Positions 1 to 8,329 of a stretch of DNA of 64,000 bases are shown piece by piece. The notes under the pieces are model-generated. The model saw nothing but the letters and a program-made list of their open reading frames with translations. It made no database searches and was not told the DNA's origin. Source of the stretch: an uncultured Victivallales bacterium (GTDB lineage: Bacteria > Verrucomicrobiota > Lentisphaeria > Victivallales > UBA1829); contig CAKUDG010000013.1 of assembly GCA_934644965.1 (NCBI GenBank), forward strand, positions 1-64,000. The letters run 5' to 3'. Position numbers and translations under genes: made by a program. Position 1 is the first letter of the stretch. Each line of letters begins with the position of its first letter.

Positions 1-2
1 GG

Positions 3-77
3 CCAGCGTCTCGCCGCTGGACCGCGACAAGGTCACGGACCTTGACCTCGAGAAAAATGCTCAGCGCATTTTTCCGT
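3..77. repeat. 75-nt triple-hairpin intergenic repeat, copy 1
   Basis: First of three near-identical 75-nt elements in the window; the others are at 36246-36320 and 36390-36464. Each holds three consecutive inverted repeats: CCAGCG/CGCTGG (3-8 with 15-20), CAAGGTC/GACCTTG (28-34 with 38-44) and GAAAAATGC/GCATTTTTC (52-60 with 66-74). This copy differs from copy 3 at three positions, one of them in the third loop (TCAGC here, TCATC there). It lies about 110 nt past the secretin stop codon. It may extend beyond the window edge. The family is not recognised. Confidence 0.85.
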
Positions 78-110
78 TTCTTTCTTCGATGAGCAGAGTT
101 TTACTGCTAT

Positions 111-154
111 GAGAAAAAAGAAAGCCGTCCAGGTTCTTCTGAACACCGGACGGC
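111..154 (-). terminator. Intrinsic terminator after the pilus/secretin operon
   Basis: Read on the minus strand, GCCGTCC pairs with GGACGGC (148-154 with 124-130). An inner GTTC/GAAC pairing extends the hairpin. A T-rich run (TTTCTTTTTTC) follows. It lies just past the stop of the last secretin gene. Confidence 0.75.
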
Positions 155-184
155 AGTTTTTCCAGCAGAAGAGAATTTTCAACC

Positions 185-2950
185 TCAGCGGGTAAAGGGC
201 GGAATAGACCGTGTCTCCCTTTCTCTGAGAGGCGAACCATCCGGATTGACCAGTTTGCATGTGAGGAAAATCAACAGACTGGTCTTGTTGGATCCTTTTC
301 CCTTTGACTGGAAGAGACGACCGATCAAAGGAATATCGCCAAGAATAGGATAGGAATCGTCGACTTCACTGATCTTGTCGCGGATAACGCCGCCGAGAAC
401 AATCGTCTCACCGTCATAGCAGGAAACCTGAGTATCGACGGTTCTTGCCTCGATAATCGGCATCTTCAAAGTATTCGGATAAAGATCTCCATTGTCACCC
501 AGCGGGATCTGATAGGAGTAGTCCGTCCACCCGACCATGTTCTGGATGACAGGATTCATCTGAAGGGAAATGGTGTATTTGTCCGCATCCACATAGGGGA
601 CTACGCGAAGCACAATACCTTCCTCAGTCGCATCGCCGAACTCAGGAATGGAAGGCGTAAAGATGGGGACGTTTTCATTGTCGGAAGTCATTTCACCGAG
701 TTCCGCATCGCCCCAGCTGTCAGGATAATACTTTTCCGTAACCATTCGGATGACCGCTTCCGACCCGTTCATTGTCGTGATCCGTGGAGCGGAAAGAATA
801 TCCGTAGATTCCGCCTGATCAAGTGCATTGATTTTCGCATTGATCTTGTAGCCGTTCTTATTGGCATAAGACCAGCTGGAAACGGTGTCTTTCATCGTCC
901 CTTCATATCCATAGGCAAGCGGATCCGTACCAACGCTGCGGACAAGGGCATCATTGGGCCCCCAAATGACACTCTTCCCATTGACAGGACGAGTGGACAG
1001 CGCATAATATTCCGTCATGGAATCCGATGAAGTTGGAATCATATAGAGCTGTCCCTTTCGTACAGGCTCTTCAGTAACGGTATCTTTCGGCTCATAAGTC
1101 GAGATCCCACCGATTTGATTTTCTGTATAGGTCCTTTCCACCAGATAGAAAGACTCGGTAGCCATGACCGGATCTGTCGTCGGGAAAAGCTGAGTCATCG
1201 GAGTTCCCTGATCCGTATTGCTGGGACGCGATACCATGTATTCAAATCCCAGTTCCTCCAGATCATTCATCCCAATTTCCACAAACTTCACCATCACCAG
1301 AACCTGCGGATCAACCACATTCATTTCCTTGATGATAATATCGATTTTCGCAAGAGCCTCGGGGGTATTGGTCACGATCAGTCGGCTGATTTTGTCATCA
1401 TAAACAATTTTCGCACCAGCCGGAAACTGAATGCCGCGATCGGTAAAATACTTTTTCACAGCTTCCTGATCCGATTCCGCGCCAAGAAGTTCAAGAGCTT
1501 CTCTTTCGATAGGATAAATTTTTGTCTCCACATCTTCCAGAGGCACATTCTCTCCCGCAATGACCACGGCATATTTTTCAATCCGGTACTTCAGATTGGC
1601 AGAACGGCAGATATACCGTATCGCATCGCCAAGCGAAATATCATCCACGACCATGGTGACAGAGGGATTCAGAGACGCATTGGACATTTCAGAAGAAGAG
1701 TCGTCGGAAAAAACTTCCGTTTCCTCCAGAACCGTCATATCCATATCATCGCCGAAATCATCCCCAAAGCCGGAATCGTCTCCGAAAGGAGTATTTCGGC
1801 CTCCCTGGTCCTTATTGAGCTGCCGATTGGCCAGTTCAGGATTTTCAAGACGGAGAACTATGTTCACTCCGATTTTCTCCGGATCTTTCTCCTTGCTTCT
1901 CTGTTTCAGATATTTTGCAACCGTCCCAATGGAAACATCTTCAAATTCAATATGATCAATCATGATATTCTCCAGTTTCCTGGCAATATCAGACGTGTTT
2001 TCAGACTCCTTCACCACGATTTCATTCCCATCGGAATCAGGCAGATCGGTTTCCGCAATGATCGGGGGAATGGAATTCCAGGCGACTTCGGCAAGACGCT
2101 CAGCACGTGTCACTGCCGTTCTGAGCTTACCGGCCTGATAAAGCTTGAGCTGAACTTTGCGGAGATTTTCCATTGCCTTCGCATTATAGGGATTAATCGC
2201 CAGAACCTCGTCAAACTTGTCACGGGCCAGATCCAGCTGACCATCACGGTAGAACGCCTCTCCCTGCGCAAGAAGAAGTTCAATATTGTAAAGCCGCTCT
2301 TCCCGGTCAGCATCTGCAACTGCCGTAGCGACATCCTCCCTGTATTTCAAGGCGTCCTTCATTTTGGTGTATTTGGCAATCGCCTCTTCCATCCGGGATT
2401 TGCACGGAGGATACAGTTCCATGGCCTTGCGGCAGTTCTCAATCGCAAGATCGTAATTCCCGGCCTTCGCGGAATCCTGAGCTTCATAGTAAATCCGTAG
2501 AGACCAGTAATAATAGGCCTTGGAAATGGCAACCTTGCAGCTTTCGATCTTCTCCTGAAAACGGGGAAGATCCCCCAGCTTGGTCAATATTTCAATCGCC
2601 TTGAGATAAGCGGTGACAGATTCATCGTAATTACCGGCCTCATAGGCTTTGGCAGCATCAAGCGCATAACTGTCCGCAAGACTTTCATCCGCTTCCCGAG
2701 TAACAATTTCCCGGCCGATTGTCTCAGATCTGCTGCGGGCAACTTCTTCCGGAGAAACCTCTGGCGAAGCCTCTTTCACTGCGGGAGACTTCTGTGCAGC
2801 AGCGCCTGCATCTTCCGCCGCATACAGACCCGAATCGGCGGCCATAAACAAAACAGCGGCCGCCATCCCCGTCTGCAATAAATTCAGACGTGCATATTTG
2901 TGCATCATGCCCTCCGTCAAAACTAACTTTTGATTATCTTTATTTTTCAT
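185..2950 (-). CDS. Outer-membrane secretin, second paralogue (PilQ/GspD-like, TPR N-terminus)
   Basis: About 920 residues. A hydrophobic N-terminal segment (signal peptide) precedes a TPR-like helical region (about residues 95-300), secretin N/STN-like domains (about 325-620) with an acidic Gly/Asp insertion near 395-425, and a C-terminal secretin domain. The signature GDIPLIGRLF lies near the C-terminus. Secretins form gated outer-membrane rings for type IV pili or type II secretion. The ATG at 2950 has GAGGGG three bases upstream; an in-frame ATG at 2965 would overlap the upstream stop as ATGA. The protein is similar in layout to the neighbouring 875-aa secretin, so the two look like tandem paralogues. 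It is the last gene of the operon. Confidence 0.88.
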   Translation of the reverse strand: MKNKDNQKLVLTEGMMHKYARLNLLQTGMAAAVLFMAADSGLYAAEDAGAAAQKSPAVKEASPEVSPEEVARSRSETIGREIVTREADESLADSYALDAAKAYEAGNYDESVTAYLKAIEILTKLGDLPRFQEKIESCKVAISKAYYYWSLRIYYEAQDSAKAGNYDLAIENCRKAMELYPPCKSRMEEAIAKYTKMKDALKYREDVATAVADADREERLYNIELLLAQGEAFYRDGQLDLARDKFDEVLAINPYNAKAMENLRKVQLKLYQAGKLRTAVTRAERLAEVAWNSIPPIIAETDLPDSDGNEIVVKESENTSDIARKLENIMIDHIEFEDVSIGTVAKYLKQRSKEKDPEKIGVNIVLRLENPELANRQLNKDQGGRNTPFGDDSGFGDDFGDDMDMTVLEETEVFSDDSSSEMSNASLNPSVTMVVDDISLGDAIRYICRSANLKYRIEKYAVVIAGENVPLEDVETKIYPIEREALELLGAESDQEAVKKYFTDRGIQFPAGAKIVYDDKISRLIVTNTPEALAKIDIIIKEMNVVDPQVLVMVKFVEIGMNDLEELGFEYMVSRPSNTDQGTPMTQLFPTTDPVMATESFYLVERTYTENQIGGISTYEPKDTVTEEPVRKGQLYMIPTSSDSMTEYYALSTRPVNGKSVIWGPNDALVRSVGTDPLAYGYEGTMKDTVSSWSYANKNGYKINAKINALDQAESTDILSAPRITTMNGSEAVIRMVTEKYYPDSWGDAELGEMTSDNENVPIFTPSIPEFGDATEEGIVLRVVPYVDADKYTISLQMNPVIQNMVGWTDYSYQIPLGDNGDLYPNTLKMPIIEARTVDTQVSCYDGETIVLGGVIRDKISEVDDSYPILGDIPLIGRLFQSKGKGSNKTSLLIFLTCKLVNPDGSPLRERETRSIPPFTR

Positions 2951-2961
2951 TGTCCCCTCAC

Positions 2962-5589
2962 TCATCTCCGGAAATCAGGCAGTCCGTTTGAAGGATTGGA
3001 TCTGACCGGAACACCGTCCCCGCTCATCAGCCGGGGCGTGACGGATATCATCAGATTGGACTTCTCTATATTGGTCGACTGGTTCGAAAACAAACGCCCG
3101 ATCAGCGGAATATCACCAAGCAGCGGCCAGGCATTGTCAACAAATGACTGCTTGTCAATCAGCATCCCGCCAAGGACCATCGTCTCTCCGTCATATACCT
3201 TCACGCGGGTGTCAATCTCACGTCTCGAAATTTCAGGCATCTTCAAAGTGACCTTTGTATTCACAGGATCCCCATTCGCGTCCGTAATGGTTTCCTGAGT
3301 ATCAAAATTGCCGATCACAATATCATAGCTGTAGTCTGACCACCCCGTCAGATCTGTCACAGAAGGATTCAGATGCAGGGTGATCGTATAATTGTTCGGA
3401 CTCACAATCGGCGTCACTGTAAACACAATACCAATGTCCGTCGCGTCTCCAAATTCAGGATAGGAAGGCTCAAATGTAAAAGACGACCCGTTCGATACAC
3501 TGGTATCAGGTTCCGTCCATTCTTCCGGGAAATACATCTCCTGAACCATCCGGATGACAGCTTCGGTACCGCTCGTGGCAACCACTTTCGGCGTCGAAAG
3601 AATTTCCGCACGGTCACTCCGGTCAATGGCATTCACCGTCAGGAAAAGGCTGAACACCTGATCGCCTCCGAAGTTCGGAAGAATGTTCATGTTGTTGATC
3701 AGCTTGTTATTCGTGAACGAGGATGTCGGAATCGGCGACGACATCGACCAGTTCCAATTCGGATTATGCTCGTTGTCATGAGTCAGAAGCCAGTCAAATC
3801 CCAGCTCTTCCAGATCATTCACCTTAATCTCGAGAATCTTGGATTCAATCAGAACCAGCGGCGTGGCAATGTCAATATCACGAATCAGTGATTCGAGTTT
3901 CCTCAAATTCTCAGGCGTGTTGTTCACAATCAGTTTATTCGCACGGCTGTCATAAGCTATCGCGGATCCTTCATCAAATGGAACACCGCGATTGCGGAAA
4001 TATTCCTTGATCGCCTCAGAATCCGCACGGCTCGTCTGCCTCATCGCGGCTGTGGCCGCGGCACCACCGGACTTGAACAGTTCATCCGGGTTGAAATCTT
4101 CAAATCCGCTTGTCGCACTGAACTCCTCAGACTTCTCGGACTTCTTTGAAGTTCCCCCTTCGGTCCCGTCATTTCCCGTTATGCTGTTGATGATCGCGGA
4201 ACGGATCGAAAAGAAACGCAGCTCCATTTCATCAATCGTCTTGGAGGATCCGATCATGACGGTCTTCTCTTCCACACGGAACTTGAGGCCCGTCTGCTGG
4301 CAGATGTAACGCAATACTTCCAGAAGCGGAACCTGGTCCAGCGTAATGTTCTTCACCTTCACCTTGTCCGATTCCTCCGGAGGAAGATTCAGAACAATGT
4401 TGATCCCCACCCCATCCGGATCAATTTCCTTGCTCTTCTGCTTGATATGCGAGATGACATTGACAATTGGAGCACCGTCATACTCAATATTGTCAACAAT
4501 CAGTTGCTGAAGTTTGTCATAGAGATTCGTTCCAGAAGAATCTCGTGGTTTCGGCGGCTCTTTCGGCTCGACACGCACCATCGGAGGAACCGCTTCATTC
4601 CATTTCCACTCGTTTTCCGCAATCTGCGCATACATCTCATTCTGATAACGCATCTGCGCCGCAGAATAGAGTTTCAGATAGATCTTCCTCAAAAGAGATG
4701 TCGCCGGAATATTGTACTTGTCCATGACAAGAATCATTTCCAGTTTGTCCCGGGCGGCTTCATATTCCTGATTCTGATAGGCGGCTTCGGCACCTTTGTA
4801 AAGAAGATGAATTTTATCCTTCCGGATCTGATTGTCCGGATCAAGAGTCGCCAAACTGGTTTTGTCACGAAATTCAATTGCATTGATGATTTTGTCGCAA
4901 TCTCTGACAAGTGCATTGACCCCTTCCGAAAACGCCGGGGCCTTCTCGGCAAGAAGCGCCAGTTCTTCCGCATGTTTCTTTTTCGCTTCCGCATTCCCCA
5001 TGTAATAAATAGCACGGGAATCGGTAGCAAGCTCCTTCACGTGATTGAAGGCCGCGATCGAACTCATATTCCTTTCTTTGGTAATCGCATCCAGATACGC
5101 TTTCCGGGCTTGTTCAAACTCTTGAGAAGCCCATTTCTGCTGGGCATTCAGCTTCAGCGCATCTATCTTTCTGTTCATGGCAAGCACATAAGGCCCATAT
5201 CCCATTTTCTGCGGATCGGCCAGATCTTTCGCCTTGGAATAAACAAGGAAAGCGTCTTTGAATTTTCTGGACGATACAAGACCGGCGGCCTCGTCCAGAA
5301 GAGGAAGAATCTGCTCATTGAACATCTTGTTGCGTTCAGTATTCTCCGCTTCCCCCATCACCACATCTTCTGAAATCTGCTCCTGTGACGGCGTCAAGAC
5401 ACTCTGACTGCCCTGTGCACCGGAAAGCGCCTGTCCGTCTTTGGCTGCATTTTCCTTCTGTTCCGTGCCGACAGCTGCGCCGTCCTGCGCAGATGCCTCC
5501 ATGGCAACGACAGAAAAACAGATCGCAGCAAAAACAGGAGCGACATTCCGAACCGAATACTGAAGAACATCCATCAGTTCTCTCTTCAT
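2962..5589 (-). CDS. Outer-membrane secretin, first paralogue (Amuc_1098-like)
   Basis: 875 residues. A signal peptide is followed by a TPR-like coiled region (about 70-330), an STN-like domain (about 350-450), a Ser/Lys/Gly-rich linker (about 470-515), a secretin N-domain with the phrase NDLEELGFDWLL, and a C-terminal secretin domain with GDIPLIGRLFSN. Family knowledge places it as the outer-membrane pore of a type IV pilus-like or type II-like machine. Size, TPR N-terminus and gene order match the Akkermansia Amuc_1098 secretin. AAGGG lies upstream of the ATG. It follows the zinc-ribbon membrane protein by 72 nt and overlaps the second secretin's reading frame. No pilin, PilB or PilT gene is in the window. 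Confidence 0.88.
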   Translation of the reverse strand: MKRELMDVLQYSVRNVAPVFAAICFSVVAMEASAQDGAAVGTEQKENAAKDGQALSGAQGSQSVLTPSQEQISEDVVMGEAENTERNKMFNEQILPLLDEAAGLVSSRKFKDAFLVYSKAKDLADPQKMGYGPYVLAMNRKIDALKLNAQQKWASQEFEQARKAYLDAITKERNMSSIAAFNHVKELATDSRAIYYMGNAEAKKKHAEELALLAEKAPAFSEGVNALVRDCDKIINAIEFRDKTSLATLDPDNQIRKDKIHLLYKGAEAAYQNQEYEAARDKLEMILVMDKYNIPATSLLRKIYLKLYSAAQMRYQNEMYAQIAENEWKWNEAVPPMVRVEPKEPPKPRDSSGTNLYDKLQQLIVDNIEYDGAPIVNVISHIKQKSKEIDPDGVGINIVLNLPPEESDKVKVKNITLDQVPLLEVLRYICQQTGLKFRVEEKTVMIGSSKTIDEMELRFFSIRSAIINSITGNDGTEGGTSKKSEKSEEFSATSGFEDFNPDELFKSGGAAATAAMRQTSRADSEAIKEYFRNRGVPFDEGSAIAYDSRANKLIVNNTPENLRKLESLIRDIDIATPLVLIESKILEIKVNDLEELGFDWLLTHDNEHNPNWNWSMSSPIPTSSFTNNKLINNMNILPNFGGDQVFSLFLTVNAIDRSDRAEILSTPKVVATSGTEAVIRMVQEMYFPEEWTEPDTSVSNGSSFTFEPSYPEFGDATDIGIVFTVTPIVSPNNYTITLHLNPSVTDLTGWSDYSYDIVIGNFDTQETITDANGDPVNTKVTLKMPEISRREIDTRVKVYDGETMVLGGMLIDKQSFVDNAWPLLGDIPLIGRLFSNQSTNIEKSNLMISVTPRLMSGDGVPVRSNPSNGLPDFRR

Positions 5590-5661
5590 TGCTTTTCCCT
5601 TGTTTTTTCTCTCTCTATGTTATAATTATCTATTCATCATCAAATTCAGATCTCAACAGAC

Positions 5662-6993
5662 TCAATCCTGCGGAGGCAAAAGCGCACGGCCTCTTCCTCC
5701 CTGCGGACTCGGTTCCGACTGTATTGCTGAAGGAGCCTGACGACGGCCGCGGCGCATCAGAAGATTCTGCAGTCTCGGGGATCCGCCCCCCTCAAAGCGC
5801 CTGTTCATACGCGGCGGCATCCGTTCCGATGAAAAATCTCCTTTCTCTTTCGGAACATACTTCCCTATGGTAAATTCCTGCCCGTCTTTCCTCTTTATTT
5901 TTACCGTCTGGTTGATCCGGTCTATCGAGTCCACAAGGAATGTTTCAACTCCGGTCTGCTGCGAACCCAGATCAAAGGAATCCCCGATAAATTTACTGAT
6001 GTTCCGCTGATTGATCTCATCATAAAAGATCACATTCTCCCGCGAATCTGTAATGTCCCGGCCGATAATCCCCATGACTTTGTCATTAGAACCAATCCGC
6101 TGAAATGTCACTTCGGAATAATCTTTCTGGATCACATCTCCCAGGGCAGGATCCAGTTCGTCACGGATGTTCTTCTTGATGCCAATCAGCTTATATCTGG
6201 AAAAGGTCATCCCGTCTGCATTCAGAACTTTCAGCTCAGATCCGATTTTCGGCCATTCCCCCCTCACAACCTTGCGCCCGTTCCTGATGGAATCAATGTC
6301 CATCTGAACTTCCCATTTCTCGGGATCATCACCGATATAATTGATTTTCTTGACAATCATGCCGATCTTCGCGCTCTTCACAGACTCCACATAAAGTTTC
6401 GTCGCATAAGAGGGATGGGATTTCGGATCAAATGGATCGGTTTTCAGATCATATTCCTCTCGGATCGTAAAACCGTCCTGATCCGGATCCGTGTCCAGCT
6501 GCGTCGGATCATGAAGATCAAGTCCCCATTCCCGTTCCAGTTTATCCGGAATCCCGTTCCGGTTCATATCATCATCTACAACTGCAACTTTTGACTTCGC
6601 TTCCGTCAAATGCGCCTTGCAAAATGGACACTCTCCGACCGTCTTGCCACCCTTCGACGGAAAATCCGCCGCTGCTATCATCCTATGACAATAGGGACAC
6701 TCCGCAAGCGGAAATGGAGACATCAGATCCGTGTAATAGACACTCCCCTCACTGCGTTTCCCCATCGGAAGCCATATCCTGTCCGCAGCAAAGATATTCA
6801 GAATGTCATATTCCGGAGATGAAAAAGCAATCTTCTTGTAATCAGGCGCCGGTTCCGGAATACCGATAATCTGTTCCGCATTCAGATTCTGCGTCCTCAT
6901 CAGCATCACAAGCTGAAACACCAGTAGCCCGACAAAGAGGATCAGCAATATCGCCAGTATGATCTTCTCGTAAAAATTCTTCAGAAATGACAA
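5662..6993 (-). CDS. Membrane-anchored protein with zinc ribbon and Ca-binding-like repeats (Amuc_1099-like)
   Basis: 443 residues. One N-terminal transmembrane helix (about 10-32) is followed by a CPYC...CPFC pair (about 96-126) that would form a zinc ribbon. Two Asp/Asn-rich motifs resembling thrombospondin type 3 calcium loops follow (DDDMNRNGIPD and DTDPDQDGF), then a beta-rich region and an Arg/Gly/Pro-rich tail. The start is TTG with AAGGAG nine bases upstream. Position between the Amuc_1100-like and secretin genes matches Amuc_1099, so a periplasmic link between inner membrane and secretin is inferred. The biochemical function is unknown. Confidence 0.75.
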   Translation of the reverse strand: MSFLKNFYEKIILAILLILFVGLLVFQLVMLMRTQNLNAEQIIGIPEPAPDYKKIAFSSPEYDILNIFAADRIWLPMGKRSEGSVYYTDLMSPFPLAECPYCHRMIAAADFPSKGGKTVGECPFCKAHLTEAKSKVAVVDDDMNRNGIPDKLEREWGLDLHDPTQLDTDPDQDGFTIREEYDLKTDPFDPKSHPSYATKLYVESVKSAKIGMIVKKINYIGDDPEKWEVQMDIDSIRNGRKVVRGEWPKIGSELKVLNADGMTFSRYKLIGIKKNIRDELDPALGDVIQKDYSEVTFQRIGSNDKVMGIIGRDITDSRENVIFYDEINQRNISKFIGDSFDLGSQQTGVETFLVDSIDRINQTVKIKRKDGQEFTIGKYVPKEKGDFSSERMPPRMNRRFEGGGSPRLQNLLMRRGRRQAPSAIQSEPSPQGGRGRALLPPQD

Positions 6994-7011
6994 GGTGACA
7001 GCTCCTTATGC

Positions 7012-8310
7012 TTAGAATTTCGTACTCACTTCATCACCAGTGAAAATGATGTAATCAAATTCAATGGCAACTTTCACCCGCTGGTCCGCACCGATCAGCA
7101 CTCTCCCGTAATTGGGATCCAGGGCCGGATCATACGTATCCTGCCCTTTTTCCTGAAGGGAAGTATCCACCATTGCCAGTTCCGGCTCATCTCCCGGCAC
7201 GGCCATCGGACGCAGCGATGGCGGAAGCCCCACGGACTGACGAGCAGAAGAGTCCGGCAAATACGCATTCCGCGGAAGCGCCCTGGACACCGTTTTCCTC
7301 CCCCCTGTTATCAGTTTCTCGACATCTGTCACTTCAGTTTTCGCAAGCCGCTCTGGCGAAATCGAACGAATCAGATAAACCCGATTGGATTTGTATGCGT
7401 CCTGAAGACGATTCACAAAATTACGAACCGAGGCCATCGTCCCGATCATTTCAAGCTTATATGAGAACTTTAAATAATTCCCGTCTTCCTTCTCTCCGTA
7501 AAGCGTATTGGTCTGCACCAGATATTCCACACTCGAAACACCACTCGCAGACAAATGCTTGAACACATCCTCAAATACTTGAAAATGACGCATATACGAT
7601 TCAATTGCATCCTCAGGCGGTGCTTTCATCCCCAGATCAAACGTCAGCTTCTTCACCAATTCCGAATCTGCATTCTGCGCCCCGGTCAATCCCGGAACCA
7701 GTTTCTTCTGCAAAAACGCATACTGCATTGAAGTAATATACGACTTCGCACGCAGCGGCCCCATATTCCGAGGCAGTCCCAGGGCCGCCAGAAATATCTG
7801 ACTCCCTGAATCATCATTGATTTCCTCCACCGTCTGTTCCTGGACAGTTTCCTTGAAAGTCCGATATGCAGATTCCGCGGTTTCCTGATTTTCAAACGTT
7901 TTTATGAAATCTTCGGCTATTTTCTGCGAATCCGTCGTAACATTCGGTCGCGGATTCAATCCGTTGTAATATTCGTGAAAACGACGAATCAGGTCGCTTT
8001 CGCTCATCCCCACCCCCGCTGCAAATGCTTGAAGCGCCGCACGGTACGGCTTCCCGAAATAACGCTGAAGATTCTCCGTCTTCCGGAGAAGTTCTTCCTT
8101 GTCATTCTTGATCATCTGAAGATTCAGCGCCACCGGCTTCAGATCCTGTTTATAGAGACCTTTCAATCTCGCCTGTAGCTCTTCCACTGACGTCACCGTC
8201 CCGCTGACTCCGCAGTGCTTCACATAATCCATATAAATCAGAAAAAGCGAAACCAATGCGGTGATGATTAAAACAATAACCAGAGTGACATTCTTTTTGA
8301 TAAATTCCAT
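7012..8310 (-). CDS. Amuc_1100-like pilus-associated membrane protein (PilO-like position)
   Basis: About 432 residues. A single N-terminal transmembrane helix (about 8-27) is followed by a coiled segment and a long soluble alpha/beta part. In Akkermansia the protein in this position, Amuc_1100, is a pilus-locus protein studied for host signalling. That activity cannot be assumed here because only architecture and synteny are visible. The ATG at 8310 is preferred because GGAG lies six bases upstream; an in-frame GTG at 8322 is weaker. It lies 19 nt downstream of the PilM-like gene. By analogy to pilMNOP loci it fills the PilO position. Confidence 0.72.
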   Translation of the reverse strand: MEFIKKNVTLVIVLIITALVSLFLIYMDYVKHCGVSGTVTSVEELQARLKGLYKQDLKPVALNLQMIKNDKEELLRKTENLQRYFGKPYRAALQAFAAGVGMSESDLIRRFHEYYNGLNPRPNVTTDSQKIAEDFIKTFENQETAESAYRTFKETVQEQTVEEINDDSGSQIFLAALGLPRNMGPLRAKSYITSMQYAFLQKKLVPGLTGAQNADSELVKKLTFDLGMKAPPEDAIESYMRHFQVFEDVFKHLSASGVSSVEYLVQTNTLYGEKEDGNYLKFSYKLEMIGTMASVRNFVNRLQDAYKSNRVYLIRSISPERLAKTEVTDVEKLITGGRKTVSRALPRNAYLPDSSARQSVGLPPSLRPMAVPGDEPELAMVDTSLQEKGQDTYDPALDPNYGRVLIGADQRVKVAIEFDYIIFTGDEVSTKF

Positions 8311-8329
8311 GACCGGCTCCACCCTCAGC

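Noticed and set aside
1115..2500. 461-codon plus-strand ORF opposite the second secretin
   Set aside because: It is His/Arg/Ile-rich with no motif and lies antisense to a well-supported secretin, so it reflects the codon use of the real gene.
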